This document shows, one piece after another, positions 53,561 through 64,000 of a DNA stretch of 64,000 nucleotides. Numbering within the stretch: the stretch's first letter is position 1; the number at the start of each line of letters is the position of its first letter. Below the pieces are notes generated by a model. That model had not been told where the DNA came from. It saw only the letters and a list, made by a program, of their open reading frames with translations, and searched no databases. The DNA lies in NCBI RefSeq assembly GCF_026914185.1, contig NC_070569.1:2604001-2668000 (forward strand), read 5' to 3'. The position numbers were made by a program, and so were the translations under genes. This DNA comes from Puccinia triticina. Taxonomy: Eukaryota > Basidiomycota > Pucciniomycetes > Pucciniales > Pucciniaceae.

Positions 53561-53957
53561 CGCGGTTAATACAAAAAAGTATCAACACCGGCGTTACTTG
53601 CATACCGACGCCGGCGTTACTCGCATGACAGGTATTTGTACTGGTTTGTTTGGCCCCCAGAGGCCATTTCTTTAGTTATATGTAGATAAGCCTCTCTTGG
53701 CCCTGTCTCTTGTTACCTATGACCGCCGCTCTCGGCCTCTCTATATTGTCATCGCCGCTCTTGGCTATCTTCTGGATCCTTGCTACTTTATATATCTCCA
53801 ATCCTGTATATTAGATTTCTTTACTCAGACTGACTTCTCCAAGTCCGTTTTTGTATTTCGCGAAGAGCCCCATCTAATGGGACTTGTCATTTCTTCCCCT
53901 TATTCTCATCAAGCCTTCACTTCCCAATTGTTCTCCTACAACATAAATAGCCCTTCG

Positions 53958-54231
53958 TGTTGCAATGAACTAGGTCAGGAAGGACAGAGCGCGGAAGGAG
54001 TAGGTCATTGCAATAAGAAGAAAAGAAAGAGAGAGAAAAGGAAAGACACTAACCTAGGTCAAGAAGGACAGAGCGCGGAAAGAGTGAAGAAGAGGATTTC
54101 CGCGCCTGCCTCCCTGGCCTAGACTACATACAAGCTGAGATGTCACACGCTGTGATATGAGAGGTGAAAGGAAACAAGGAAAGGAAAACACAGACAGATG
54201 GAAGCATAAAGAAGAAAACAACACCTCAACA
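53958..54231. mobile_element. 274-bp solo LTR in the inner palindrome arm
   Basis: It starts TGTTGCAATGAACTAGG, ends ACACCTCAACA, flanked by CTTCG (53953-53957 and 54232-54236). It contains two copies of a CAGGAAGGACAGAGCGCGGAA-like block, like the duplicated blocks in copia-2 LTRs. The left mirror arm near 48153 is uninterrupted. Confidence 0.87.
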
Positions 54232-54300
54232 CTTCGGCTCCCTGCAATGAAGCCCCAACTTAGCTCGCTCGTATATTTCCAGCACCTGAAACTGGCGAGC

Positions 54301-54512
54301 ATCACACTGGCAATGCCTGGAAATGCAATGCCTGGCAAGTTCCTGGCAAATGCCTGGAAATACACAACAATGCCTGGCAAGTTCCAGGAAATGCCTGGAA
54401 ATGCCTGTCCATGCCCAGCAAATGCCTGGAAATGCATGAAAATGCATAGCAATGCCTGACAATGCACGGCATGCATGGCAATGCCTGGAAATGCATGGCA
54501 ATGCCTGGCAAA
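54301..54512. repeat. GGCATTGCC satellite, block 6 (inverted)
   Basis: About ten irregular units in the orientation GGCAATGCCTGGAAATGC, mirroring the irregular start of block 1 (39331-39720). The block is far shorter than block 1, so the arms differ in copy number. Confidence 0.93.
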
Positions 54513-55851
54513 TCAAAAAAGCAGTTATTTAGCGCAGTGCAGCGGGGGACCGCTGCGCAGTCAGCCCAAAAAGTGGTAGTGCAGCGCTAGTCTGGCTGTG
54601 CTACTGCTGGGAATATTGGGCCCCCATATTTCCCCAACCCAAAAAGTGGTAGCGCAGCGGGTGGGGCCACTCCTTTCAGTGTCACACAGCGCCCTCCAAA
54701 AAAGCTGTGCTTTGCACGGCGCTGCACTTTTTTTGCCGGCAGCGGGTGAATGTTACGCGGCCAGCTCAAAAAGTGGTAGCGCAGCAATGGTTCCGCTGTG
54801 TTACCGCTAAAAGTAACGGGTCCCTGCTGTGGTAGACGGAAAAGTGAAAAAACAAAAGTTTTTTCTATAATACATATTTAATCAAAATACGCCTCAAGAA
54901 AACACCAAAAAGACCTCAGAAATGGATTCTACGGCCAATTTTACCCCTAGTCACAACTGAAAGCATCACTGGAACCCCGCTGGATTGGAAGTTACACCCT
55001 CTTGGACCCTCATGGACACGGCCAGCCCCAGTCATCAACCTGTCACACCCCTCAAGTCACCTTTCCCAGGTATACACATACTCAGACCCAGCCAAACACA
55101 TACTGTTGGAATCCGCCAACTCTTCTTTGCGGAATGCCTGCGGTACTCCAAGTCCGTCAATGACGTCACGGCTGAGGAGACTTCAAATTGAGAGTTTTTG
55201 ACCACTTTACTTTGATTCCCCTTCTCCAACCTGATTTCCTTTCCCCATCTCGACAACGTCTCTTAACCTCGGTCATGGTCACCGTCATCAAGCCTCAGTA
55301 CACCGCGGTTCTAGTCGAGATCATCAGTCTAGGCGGCTCTTCTACAGCCTTATAAGTCCTAGTGTGTGTGTGGTGTTAAACAGTGCTCTATTCTAGTGTT
55401 CTCATTTAAACTTGTCCCTGTTTCTTTTAGGTAAAATCTTCTTCTATCTTTGCCATCATTGTTTTTCTATTATTCATTTACTGAAATTTAGTTTCTTTTA
55501 GCCTGAAAATTATCACATACTCTTTTCTATCCATCTTATCTCCACTGCATATGCAGGGGACCAACCCCATTTCTTCTGTATTTGACATGTCCCCGCTTCA
55601 TTTATGCACCCCTTGCAGCTGCATGCAGTCCTCTGACCCCATTTCTGCACTCCTTGCATTATTCTGACACCACTCATGCACCCCTTGCATGAGGTACCCC
55701 TGTATTTGACATTTCCCCGCCTTGTTTATGCGCTCCTTGCATAATTAGTATCACATCATCTTTCATTTCTCACCCCACTTTTGCCTGTATTTAGTATCTT
55801 CTGACACCACTTGTACGCAGCCCACCAGCTAAAATCCCTCATCCAGGGTCC
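54513..55851. repeat. FB3 right arm (inner part) with truncated LTR copy
   Basis: The reverse complement of about 38200-39320. It includes a copy of the third gypsy-like LTR from 54828 (TGTGGTAGACGG) that is cut at 55851 by gypsy-2. The ~570 bp that should follow, together with 37409-37626 of the other arm, is missing here. Confidence 0.85.
55104..55515. mobile_element. 412-bp solo LTR in FB3 right arm
   Basis: It starts TGTTGGAATCCGCC, ends AAAATTATCA, flanked by CATAC (55099-55103 and 55516-55520). The mirrored arm near 38545 reads straight through. Confidence 0.87.
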
Positions 55852-58800
55852 TGTAAGGACCTCTGTTAGGTCCTTTACTGCAGTACAGTATAGTTGATCC
55901 GACGGGATCCAGTGGAGTTTGGGCTAGACAAGACCTTGTGTCTTGGACAGATTTCTAGAACCCAACAGTATAAATTGCACAACTAGCTCAATAGAGGTGA
56001 ATCAGCTTTTCTCTCCTGTATATACAAAAGGCAAAGGGAAGTGAGAGGAAAAGGGAAGGAAAAGGATAAGAGGAAGTGAAATGGAAAGGAAGGAGATGGG
56101 AAAGGACATACCTAGCTCAATAGAGGTGAATCAGCCTTTCTCTACTGAGCTAGGTAGGTGCGGAGGCGTCAAGACTAAGTGGAGGTGGTTGCTGATGTAA
56201 TCAATCCAGGACTGTTGTGTGATACTCGCGTCGAGGTGATTGGCGCAGGCGTCACAGTCTCCCCCCCTATAAAGAAGGAGAAGTCAATGTGTCGGGAGGA
56301 GCTGGATCAGGGGGGTCTTCGCCGGGGGGGAAGTTGTAGCGTTTGAGTTTTGAAATGTGGAAAACCGGTTGTTGTTTGTCTCCAGCCGGAAGGGCTAATT
56401 CTGCGTTGAGGCCGTGATTGAAGAACTTTAACACTTGGTAGGGCCCTTCAAACCGTTCTTTCAACTTGTTAACACCTGCTTGATGCTTTCCTCGCCAGTC
56501 AGCTGAGTTCAGTAGTGCCCAGTCATCTGGAAGCAGATTTGGGTCTCTGCCTCGGCGTTTGTTGTGTTTTCTAGCTTGTTTAACCCTGCTAGTCCACAGT
56601 GCATCTCAAGCGTCCACCCATGCGCCTTCGCGCATTTTCAGCCAGGTCGCCAGCGCGGTTGGCGAGTCTTCTGCTGCATCGGTGGAGGGGAACAGTCCCG
56701 GCCGTCGTCCAAAGAGAAGTTCGAACGGGCTATACCCTGTAGCTATATTGACTGCCGAGTTAATGGTGAATTCAACAGATGGCAGTGATTCAAGCCATTT
56801 GGATTGCCGTTTTGCTGTGAAAGATCTCAGGGTTTGGCCCACAGTCTTGTTCGTCCGTTCAATCCGGCCGTCAGCTTGAGGATGGAAGGACGTTGACATA
56901 TGGAATTTAATGTTCAGTTGGCCCATCAAACCCCTCCAAAATCGCGAAGTCCAAGCTTTATCTCTGTCACTAATGATTGACTTCGGGGCTCCGAACGTTG
57001 CCATCCAGCCGCCGAACAATCTGGCTGCGGTCTTCTCTGCCGAGTCTGATTTCAGGACAGGAATAATTCTCATGAACCCCAAGAGGCGGCAGGTGCAAGT
57101 CAATATCATGTCATAGTGTGCCGAGGACTTCAGCGGTCCCACAAAATTGATGGCTAGGTCTGACAGTGGCAATTTTGGGAAGTTAGGGGTCGCCATTTTT
57201 CCTGCTGGGGCTGTGGTCTGCGCTTTCGTGCGCTGGCAGATTGAGCATGACTGTACAAAACGCAAGATATCAATGGTCATCTTTGGCCAGAAGAAATCGC
57301 GGCGTACTTCTCTGAGCGTCTTCACATGTCCGAGGTGGCAAAGCCTTTGGTGGGCTTCATCAATTAGGAAGCGCCGTAGATCTTTGTCGACTGGGATCAC
57401 AAGTCGTCCGTCTACAAAGAGAAAACCATTGATATCTGCATAGTTGTCGTGTAGTGGCATTGTGTCCCTCATAGCTTGGCAGAAGGGATCATTTTCATAC
57501 CCCGCCACTACCGCTTTTTTAATACTATCGGAGAGGGTGGTGGATAGTTCCGTTAGGGCTGCAACGCAGGCCACATCCGCTGGCAAGATTTCTTTGTGTT
57601 TGGCTGTTAGATCCTTTCTTGATAACGCATCTGCGACCGTGTTGTCTTCTCCTTTAATGTAGTTGAAATGCAAATCAAAATTGGCCATCAATTCAGTCCA
57701 TCTTGCTTGACGTTTACTGAGATTTCGCTGTTTAGGAAGGTGAAACAAGGAATGATGGTCGGACATGACATTCACCTTCATTCCTAGTAACAACATTTTC
57801 CACTTTTGTAACGGATGGATGACGGCGAGAAGTTCCTGCTCATGGACCGGATAGTTCCGTTCAGCCGACGTCATCTGATGGGACTCATAGGCAATGGGAG
57901 AGGCGCCCTTCCAATCCTCACCTTGGAACAGGGCTGCGCCCAACCCGGATCCGCTGGCGTCTGTGAATAACCAAAGCGGGTCGTCGGACTTGTGATCCAC
58001 ATTTTTGAGGCATGGCAGTGAAGTCATAATTTTCTTGATGTTTGCGAAGGCCTGCTCTTCCCTTTCGCCCCATCGGAATTCTTTTGGGTTGAGTTTTGTG
58101 CTGGTGAGAGGGTTCAGGGTGCCGACGTATTTCTGGAGGCCCCAGACAAATTTCTTCATCCATTGCATGGTTCACAGGAATCGTTTTACACCCTTGGGGG
58201 ACCGTGGGGAAGGCCAGTTCTGTACGGATTTGATCTTCTCATCATCTGGTTGAATCCCGTTGGCCTAAATCCAATGGCCGAGAAATTTCACCTTGTTTCG
58301 GAAGAGGAAGGTCTTTTTAGGGGAACAATAGAGGTTGGCGGCTCTGATGCGTTCCAGGACCGCTCGGACGTGTACTGCATGTTCGTCGGGAGACTGAGAG
58401 TAGACCACGATATTGTCCAGGTAAACCACACAGAATCTATTGATGAGGTCACCAAGAGCTTCTTCCAATCGGGCTTGATGAGTCGCCGGCGCATTAGTAA
58501 GTCCCATGGGCATGACACACCATTCCATCAGGCCCCATGGTGTCTTCACGGCCGTCAAGGGAATATCTGCTTCGCGCATTCTTGTCTGAAAGAACGCGTT
58601 GGTTTGGTCGATGATGGAGAAAATCTTCCATGTCGCCACTATTCGCACTAGCTCATCAACATTTGGCAGTGGGGCTCAATCCTTCACCGTCAAGCTGTTC
58701 AATCGGCGATAGTTGCAGACCCACCGGGGCAAGGCGTCCGGGTCTTTTTTGGGAATAATCAGACTTGGGGATGCGTATTGGCTGGATGACCGGCGAATTC

Positions 58801-59926
58801 GACCGGCTTCTAAGTGTTGTTCCAGGAGTCTTCGCCAAGCCGCCAGATACTTGTGGGGGTAGGGATACTGTTTCTCGTTGATTACAACATTTGGGTTGGT
58901 TAAAATTATCCGGTGGCGCACCCTCAAGCTCTCATTCTGCAGTTTCGAGGGGAAGGAGCCATCCGTGAAGAGACCTGCCTCTTCGGCTTCGTCGGATACT
59001 GCGGGTATGTCCGGAGGGAAGAGGTCCTCAAACTCCTTAAGGATCTTTTTTTCAGGGTTGTGTTCAGGGGAAAGGGGTAGTGGGGTTGTGGAGGCGACGG
59101 AAGCCAGTGGGTCCGTCCTGAAGTCGTGAATAAGGATGTTGGTCCTTTGACATTGTAGCGCTCTCCTTTTGCTGAAAACGGCCAAGTCGAACCGGTGGAG
59201 GAACAGCATGCCGAGGATCATGTCGTAATCCCCGTCGATGCAGCCTATCCTCAGTGGGACATTTTCAAATGTTAGGCCTGATCCAGCGTCCTCTAGGGTG
59301 GCCGAGACGAAGTGCCGAATGATCACACGGTCTGAGGAGTTCCCGTGGAGCGCCAGTTGGACTCCAATTGGCCGTGTCAATGGTTCCTTTTTTAGTTTGG
59401 CGGCATCCACGGTATGCGTCTTGATCAGGTCCAGTTCGGACCCTGTGTCTATCATCGCGCGTACTGGCCGTCCATTCAGTTGCAATTTGATGATCAGTCG
59501 GGCCGACAGTGCCGGTGAGGGAGGGGGGACCATCGTCGAAGACAATAGCCGGGTTCAAGAAAAAAAAAGTGTAAGGACCTCTTTTAGGTCCTTCACTGCA
59601 GTACAGTATAGTTGATCCGACGGGATCCAGTGGAGTTTGGGCTAGACAAGACCTTGTGTCTTGGAGAGATTTCTAGAACCCAACAGTATAAATTGCACAA
59701 CTAGCTCAATAGAGGTGAATTAGCTTTTCTCTCCGGTATATACAAAAGGCAAAGGGAAATGAGAGGAAAAGGGAAGGAAAAGGATAAGAGGAAGTGAAAT
59801 GGAAAGGAAGGAGATGGGAAAGGACATACCTAGCTCAATAGAGGTGAATCAGCTTTTCTCTACTGAGCTAGGTAGGTGCGGAGGCGTCGAGACTAAGTGG
59901 AGGTGGTTGCTGATGTAATCAATCCA
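55852..59926 (-). mobile_element. Decayed Ty3/gypsy element without gag (gypsy-2)
   Basis: The LTRs of 357 bp (55852-56208 and 59570-59926; TGTAAGGACC...AATCAATCCA read on the plus strand) differ at about eight positions by eye, so it is older than gypsy-1. Only ~24 bp separates the 5' LTR from protease sequence, so primer site and gag are deleted. Flanking bases (GGTCC and ATGCC) do not match, and about 0.8 kb of arm sequence is missing next to it. This points to a rearrangement after insertion. Confidence 0.88.
56267..59545 (-). pseudogene. gypsy-2 Pol: protease, RT, RNase H, integrase, with four stops
   Basis: All pieces lie in one frame. Protease (AMIDTGSELDLIK, ~59455) is followed by RT with YPYPHKYLAAWRRLL, a stop at 58673-58675, and VVYLDNIVVYS (~58400). 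Further stops lie at 58262-58264 and 58169-58171. RNase H (LWLFTDASGSGLGAA, DHHSLFHL) and integrase with zinc module (HLGHVKTLREVRR, CSICQRTKA) and core (AINFVGPL, SDRDKAW, DGRIERTNK) follow. A fourth stop at 56603-56605 precedes an SH3-like end (FEGPYQVLKFF). The RT motif is YLDN instead of YLDD. The first integrase Asp is replaced by Asn. Both are GA(C/T)-to-AA(C/T) type changes and, with the TGA stops, fit C/T transition decay. Inactive. Confidence 0.9.
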
Positions 59927-60960
59927 ATGCCCTGCAAATGCCTGGCCAGTGGCAACACCCTGCAAATTCCAGGGCCAAAAATTTACCTATCTTGCCGCTC
60001 AAGACGCTTTAGCTTAGCATGACACAGCACAGTGGCAGTAGCTTGGTTTAAAACTACAGGAAAACAGGGCCACTTTTAACTCTGCTATGTTAATGCTAAG
60101 ATGCCCTGGAGTTTAGTGTAGCGTAGCGGCCCACCATAACCATTGATCCAATGGCCTCTCTTCTTTCCCCTCTTGGGCTTCCACCCCTATTCTGCTGCTC
60201 TTGGCCTTCTATCCACTTTCATCTACTGACCATTCTTATCCAAAACTGGTATCTAACTTGTAGCCTCCTTTGGCTGCATAAATATATGTATCTCATTACT
60301 CTGATTGGCACTCTTGCACTTGTCATCAATTGTCTATCTGAGTCATGTATATTAGTCATACTAGACTCTCAAGGGATGGGGTTGATGTCATGTAATGGTT
60401 TAATTTGGGGGAGAAGGAGGAGGGGAATGTGAATTCAAGTAGGCATAGTGGAGTGAAGGGGAATAGAAAGAATTGAGGTTGGATACAAAATGCAACATGA
60501 GCATCCCTAAGATGTGCCATGTTCAAAGGGCATTTGCTCATTGGCATAGGTAAGAGACTAGCCCTTGTGCCTAAATAAATGTTGCATGCTCTTTGCTTTG
60601 CTTCAAAAACCACAGTTTAAGCAAAGCGCAGCGGAGGGCTGCTTTACAGCCAGCCCAAAAAGCGGCAGCTCAAGCGAATTCCTGCTGCGTGCATCATACC
60701 TGCGCTTCTCATCCCCCCTATAAAGCACAAGAAAAGCACAAATATTGTGCTAATGCTTCAAAATAAGAGCAGTGGTCCCAATTTGCCAAGCCACCACATG
60801 CTGTGCTTCCACACTTTCTTTGCGCCCGCTGCACTGCAGGGAAGCCCAGGGCTAACCGCAGTGCTGCATTTACAACAAAAAAATGGCTGCGCTCACCGCT
60901 GTGCTGCGCATACAATGCTGCTCCAGCTCAGTGAGTGGAATTGGTACTTCTGGCCTGTTT
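59927..60960. repeat. FB3 right arm, middle part
   Basis: The reverse complement of 36411-37408, starting directly at the gypsy-2 LTR edge. No gene is recognised in either arm. Confidence 0.88.
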
Positions 60961-62640
60961 TTCTCAGACTTTGTCTAGAAATATTGGATATTGTATCAGC
61001 TCCTATCTAAACATCAATCATTGAGATACATCACACTGTTTGACTTTGGCACATGTTGTGAAGGAATCCAGTTAGAAAATCTAAAGAAATCCAGGCCTAG
61101 CCCTTTTCCCCTTCTTTCTTTTATCTATGCACGCTCAAGATGCACTTTATTACAATATCCTCACCCAATACATGCTCAATAGGTTCTTGGTCAAATGTTT
61201 TCTTGCTTTTATCTCCTGCCCTCCCCCCAGAATTGTTTCCTTCCCCTGTTATCCCTGCTATCTTTCTTTCAAACTAAAACGCACTGCACTGCTGCTTCAC
61301 AATATCCACTCACAAAATAAGTACAATGAGACCGCTGCAAAGCCGCTTTTCTCAGCCTAAAGCGCTCCTTTTTGCACTACATGTAGCGCGCTTTGCGCTG
61401 TGACAGCGCTGATTCAGTGTGCTGCAAGACACCTAAATATGCCACTGACTCACAAAGCTGAAGCAGAAGCAGGCCTTGAAAACAACTGAAGATTTTGTTA
61501 AGCTGATGTTACATTTCCAGCAGCAAAATGCCATACAAGCAACGGTGGGCCACTATGCTACGCTATTTCAGCGCTACACGTTAGCATAGCGGCAAAAAGC
61601 GCCCGCCAATTTGGAATAGTGTTAGCTCGCTGCTAGCGCTGCTACGCTGCGCTAATTTTCAGCGGTTCTCACAGCGCACCAATTCTTTGTTAGCGCTAGC
61701 GCGCCGCTACAGTCGCTTTTAGCGGACAAAAGGCCTTTTTCCCGCTAAAAGCGCTGTAGCACACCGTAGCGCGCGCTTCTTTGCGCCCTGCGTGTGTAAC
61801 ATTAGCGCAATTGCGCGCATCTGCGCTAACACTACACTAACAGCTAATTTAGCTGCGCACCCTGTGCGCGTAGCATTAGTGCAGATGTGTGCAATTGCGC
61901 TAATGCTACGCTAAAAAATAGTGCATTTGTGCTGTGCTACACTACACTAACCGCTATGGTTAGCGTAGCAGCCCACCGTTGATACAAGCCCACAAGGATT
62001 ACCAAATGGCGGCAGAATAAATGGCTGGTTGAGAGGAAATGGTGCTCCTCAAAACTGAACCTAGGTAATTACCCACTCCCACTCCACACTTGATGTCTAA
62101 TCATATTGATTTACAGCAATTCTGTACAATGGAGATCTCTTGCCATGCTTCCAGGAGTTTGAATTTGGGATGGAAGGGTTTTGATTAGACATGGTGGGTC
62201 CTTGCAGGAACAGCAAAGGAGGGGAGGGGGTCTGACCCGTCCGCTAGTGAGAGCTTGGCAAGTGGGGCAATGACTGTTGCACTGACCAAGGTTGCTGTTG
62301 GTTTGGATAGAGATCAAAAATCCGCAGAGTGCAGTGACAGGAAAACTGCTCATACCACTGTGTTACAGCGGTTAATGCCAGAAATGCTGGCAACTCGGTG
62401 TAAATGTGGGGCAGTCCGCAGCAATGCCTTTCAATACCTGGCAAATATCTGGCAATTTTATTTTCCTCTCTCTCATCTCCTTGCGTCAGCCTCCCACAAT
62501 TGGCATCTTAGCTCACAGCTGCATACTGGTGTTTCTCATGTCCTGCAAGAAAAAAACCATGCTTGAAAGTTCTATTAGTGAGTTTTTCCATGTTTTGGTC
62601 CATCTCTATAGATCTTACACAATGGAAAGATAAATTGACT
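60961..62640. other. Right-arm-specific insertion of ~1.7 kb
   Basis: The left arm reads from the 21-bp satellite directly into CACCAATTCCACTCACTGAG; here ~1.7 kb separates the two. It includes a hAT-type MITE (61541-61981) and a GCAATGCC-containing scrap near 62421-62450. I could not find clear ends or coding content for the remainder. Confidence 0.6.
61541..61981. mobile_element. hAT-type MITE (441 bp), TSD ATACAAGC
   Basis: The ends AACGGTGGGCCAC and GCAGCCCACCGTTG are flanked by ATACAAGC (61533-61540 and 61982-61989). The interior is dense in TAGCG and GCGCTA motifs. It is the cleanest member of the family at 40723, 45845 and 46515 and defines its ends. Confidence 0.88.
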
Positions 62641-62810
62641 CAATTGGGCCAGCAGGTTGACCTGCTGGGATGGGCCAGCAGGTTGACCTGCTGGGACAGC
62701 AGATTGGCCTGCTGGGACAGCAGATTGGCCTTCTGGGACAGCAGATTGGCCTGCTGGGACAGCAGATTGGCCTGCTGGGACAGCAGTTTGGCCTGCTTTC
62801 CAAGCAGCGG
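62641..62810. repeat. 21-bp satellite in FB3 right arm (~5 units)
   Basis: Units CAGCAGATTGGCCTGCTGGGA, the complement of the array at 35881-36408, but about five instead of ~25. Confidence 0.92.
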
Positions 62811-64000
62811 TTGATGTGCTCAGCCAGCAGTTTGACCAGCTCGCCAAGCAGTAATTTTACCTGCTTGGCTTGCACGTTAACTTGCTCGGCCAGCAGGTTG
62901 ACCTCCTGCCAAAGTGGGTACATACAAATACCTGCTCGGCCAGCAGGTTGGCCTGCTGGGCTCGCGAGTACAGGTCCTGCTGGCCGAGCCGGTACCTGTA
63001 GTTTACCCGCTTGGCCAGCAGGGAGCAGGTACATACTTGTACCCGCTTCGCCAACCTGCTTGTCCAGCGATTTGACCTGCTCGCCAAGCAGGTGCTTTCG
63101 ACGAGCAGGTACCTGTAGCGGCTTCGAAGCGGGCACAAGTACATGCTCGGCCAGCCGGTTGACCTGCTCGGCCAGCAGCTTGACCTGCTCGCGGAGCAGG
63201 TCAGGGATATGCTGCTCGCGGAGCAGGTTGGGCTGCTCGCCGAGCAGAGGTTGGGCTGCTCGCCGAGTAGATGTTGGGCTGCTTGCCGAGCAGAGGTTGG
63301 GCTGCTCGCCGAGCAGAGGTTGGGCTGCTCGCCGAGCATGTTGGGCTGCTGGCGAGCAAGTCGTCCTGATGGCCAAGCAGGTAAATGTACCAGCTCGGCG
63401 AGCTTTTACCTGCGAGTAGGTCAACCTGCTCGCCGGAGCAGGTCATCCTTCTGGCCAAGCAGGTAAAAGTACCTGCTTGGCGAGTAGGTTAACCTGCTCG
63501 GCGAGTAGGTTAACCTGCTTGCTGAGCTGTTACCTGCTCGTCCAGCAGGTTGACCTGCTGGCCGAGCCGGAGCAGGTACATGGAACTGTACCTGCTCGGC
63601 CAGCAGGTCATCCTGATGGCCAAGCAGGTAGAAGTACCTGCTCGTCGCCGCGCAGGTATGGCTGAGCCGGAGCAGCTACCTGCAACTGTTTCTGCTCGGC
63701 AAGCAGGTACTTTTACCTGCTTGGCCAGCAGGTTGATCTGCTCGCTGACCAGGTACCTGAACCTGCTTGGCCAGCCGGTTGACCTGCTCGGCCAGCAGCT
63801 TGATAGGTTAACCTGCTGGCGAAAGTTTCCTCGACGGATTAGCCAACAACCGATGATTCAAAATCATCGGTTATTGAGCCACCAATTTTCATTTTCCTCG
63901 ATGGGCCCCCGACCGAGTTTTCATATGATCGGTTGTGGATGACCGATCATATGAAAGCTCGGTTGAACTGTCAACCGAGCTTCCACTACTTGGTTGGTGG
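62811..64000. repeat. FB3 right arm, outer part, running off the window
   Basis: The reverse complement of 33890-34590 and 35445-35880, rich in GAGCAGGT/ACCTGCTC palindromes. At 63230-63350 it has several extra GCTCGCCGAGCAGAGGTTGGGCT units (~22-23 bp) not matched one for one in the left arm, where the 845-bp LTR-like insertion sits. No gene is seen. Confidence 0.88.

Larger units (their letters stand above)
50376..53686 (-). mobile_element. Helitron relic in the right arm of the inner palindrome
   Basis: On the minus strand it starts with TC after a host A (53686-53685) and ends at about 50376, ~14 nt after a perfect hairpin-type palindrome CCCCAAATTTGGGG (50391-50404); a second copy of that palindrome lies at 50457-50470. 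Rep and helicase fragments are inside. M4 copy B (52463-53119) is inserted in it. The 3' terminus is TTGTAAG, not a perfect CTRR, so the end is approximate. The left mirror arm (48435 region) lacks the element. Confidence 0.65.
48083..54303. repeat. Inner palindromes of the FB3 core (two nested arm pairs)
   Basis: The outer pair is 48083-48435 against 53687-54303; the inner pair is 48420-48965 against 50229-50375. The inner pair shares CCCCCGCTTCC, GCAATAGCCGTTGGCTATC and GACTAGGCACC. The apex is the satellite at 48966-50232. A hAT-type MITE interrupts the left side; a Helitron and a solo LTR interrupt the right side. Removing them restores continuous arms. Confidence 0.85.
33276..64000. mobile_element. 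Giant foldback FB3 (over 30 kb), right end beyond the window
   Basis: It begins with the same GGGACTTGAAAAATC end and the same ~380-bp arm as FB1 (33276-33660). Matching inverted blocks are 33890-34590 with 63230-64000, 35445-36660 with 60720-60960 plus 62640-63230, 36660-37408 with 59927-60720, and 38200-39560 with 54400-55851. Differences between arms are discrete insertions, several with their own TSDs. If the arms are complete, the right terminus should lie about 600-700 bp beyond base 64000. No transposase of its own is recognisable. Confidence 0.85.

Overview
The window reads as a transposon-saturated chromosome segment of a filamentous fungus, most likely a basidiomycete and plausibly a rust (Pucciniales-like). 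The reasons are short GT-AG introns of 45-100 nt, a fungal-only Zn(II)2Cys6 transcription factor, Ty1/copia and Ty3/gypsy elements, hAT and Helitron relics, and almost no host genes. The genus cannot be fixed from sequence alone. Only one convincing host gene is present, an eight-intron Zn2Cys6 factor at 26280-29301 (+). Almost everything else is mobile or repeated DNA, much of it nested with target-site duplications (TSDs) that can be read directly.

Region 1 (1-23.57 kb) is one old copia element opened by later insertions. Its RNase H starts at 1387, is split by a hAT element (1524-4942, 8-bp TSD), resumes at 4943, is split again by a 9.6-kb gypsy element (5330-14917, TSD AATAC, LTRs nearly identical), and ends at 14918-14965. 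Its LTR starts at 14966 and was hit by a ~160-bp palindromic MITE. That MITE took three insertions: a 209-bp Harbinger-like MITE, a 672-bp Harbinger-like element which itself received a copia element lacking reverse transcriptase, and a 2.95-kb foldback element (FB1, TSD TTTTGAAT) with a 21-bp satellite core.

Region 2 (23.57-29.67 kb) is a GC-rich, hairpin-rich stretch without genes, a perfect 48-bp palindrome, then the transcription factor and its 3' flank.

Region 3 (29.67-33.28 kb) is a second foldback (FB2) with the same terminal motif and a related 21-bp core. It is loaded with two solo LTRs and a non-autonomous hAT.

Region 4 (33.28 kb to beyond the window end) is a giant foldback (FB3). 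Sequence at 33.9-39.5 kb returns in reverse complement at 54.4-64.0 kb, and smaller palindromes sit inside it. Its core holds 20-21-bp satellites, hAT-type MITEs, a TIR element carrying what looks like a casein-kinase-1 exon, a Helitron relic, a decayed gypsy element and several solo LTRs. One solo LTR contains a spliced reading frame.

The most unusual theme is palindromy at every scale: satellite units that fold on themselves, MITEs that fold, kilobase foldbacks, and one foldback of more than 30 kb, with family members inserted in or beside each other. Second is the gypsy element at 5.3-14.9 kb, whose gag end has two long open frames over the same 1.2 kb plus an upstream exon that splices neatly into one of them. 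All calls come from reading the sequence; no database search or alignment program was run.
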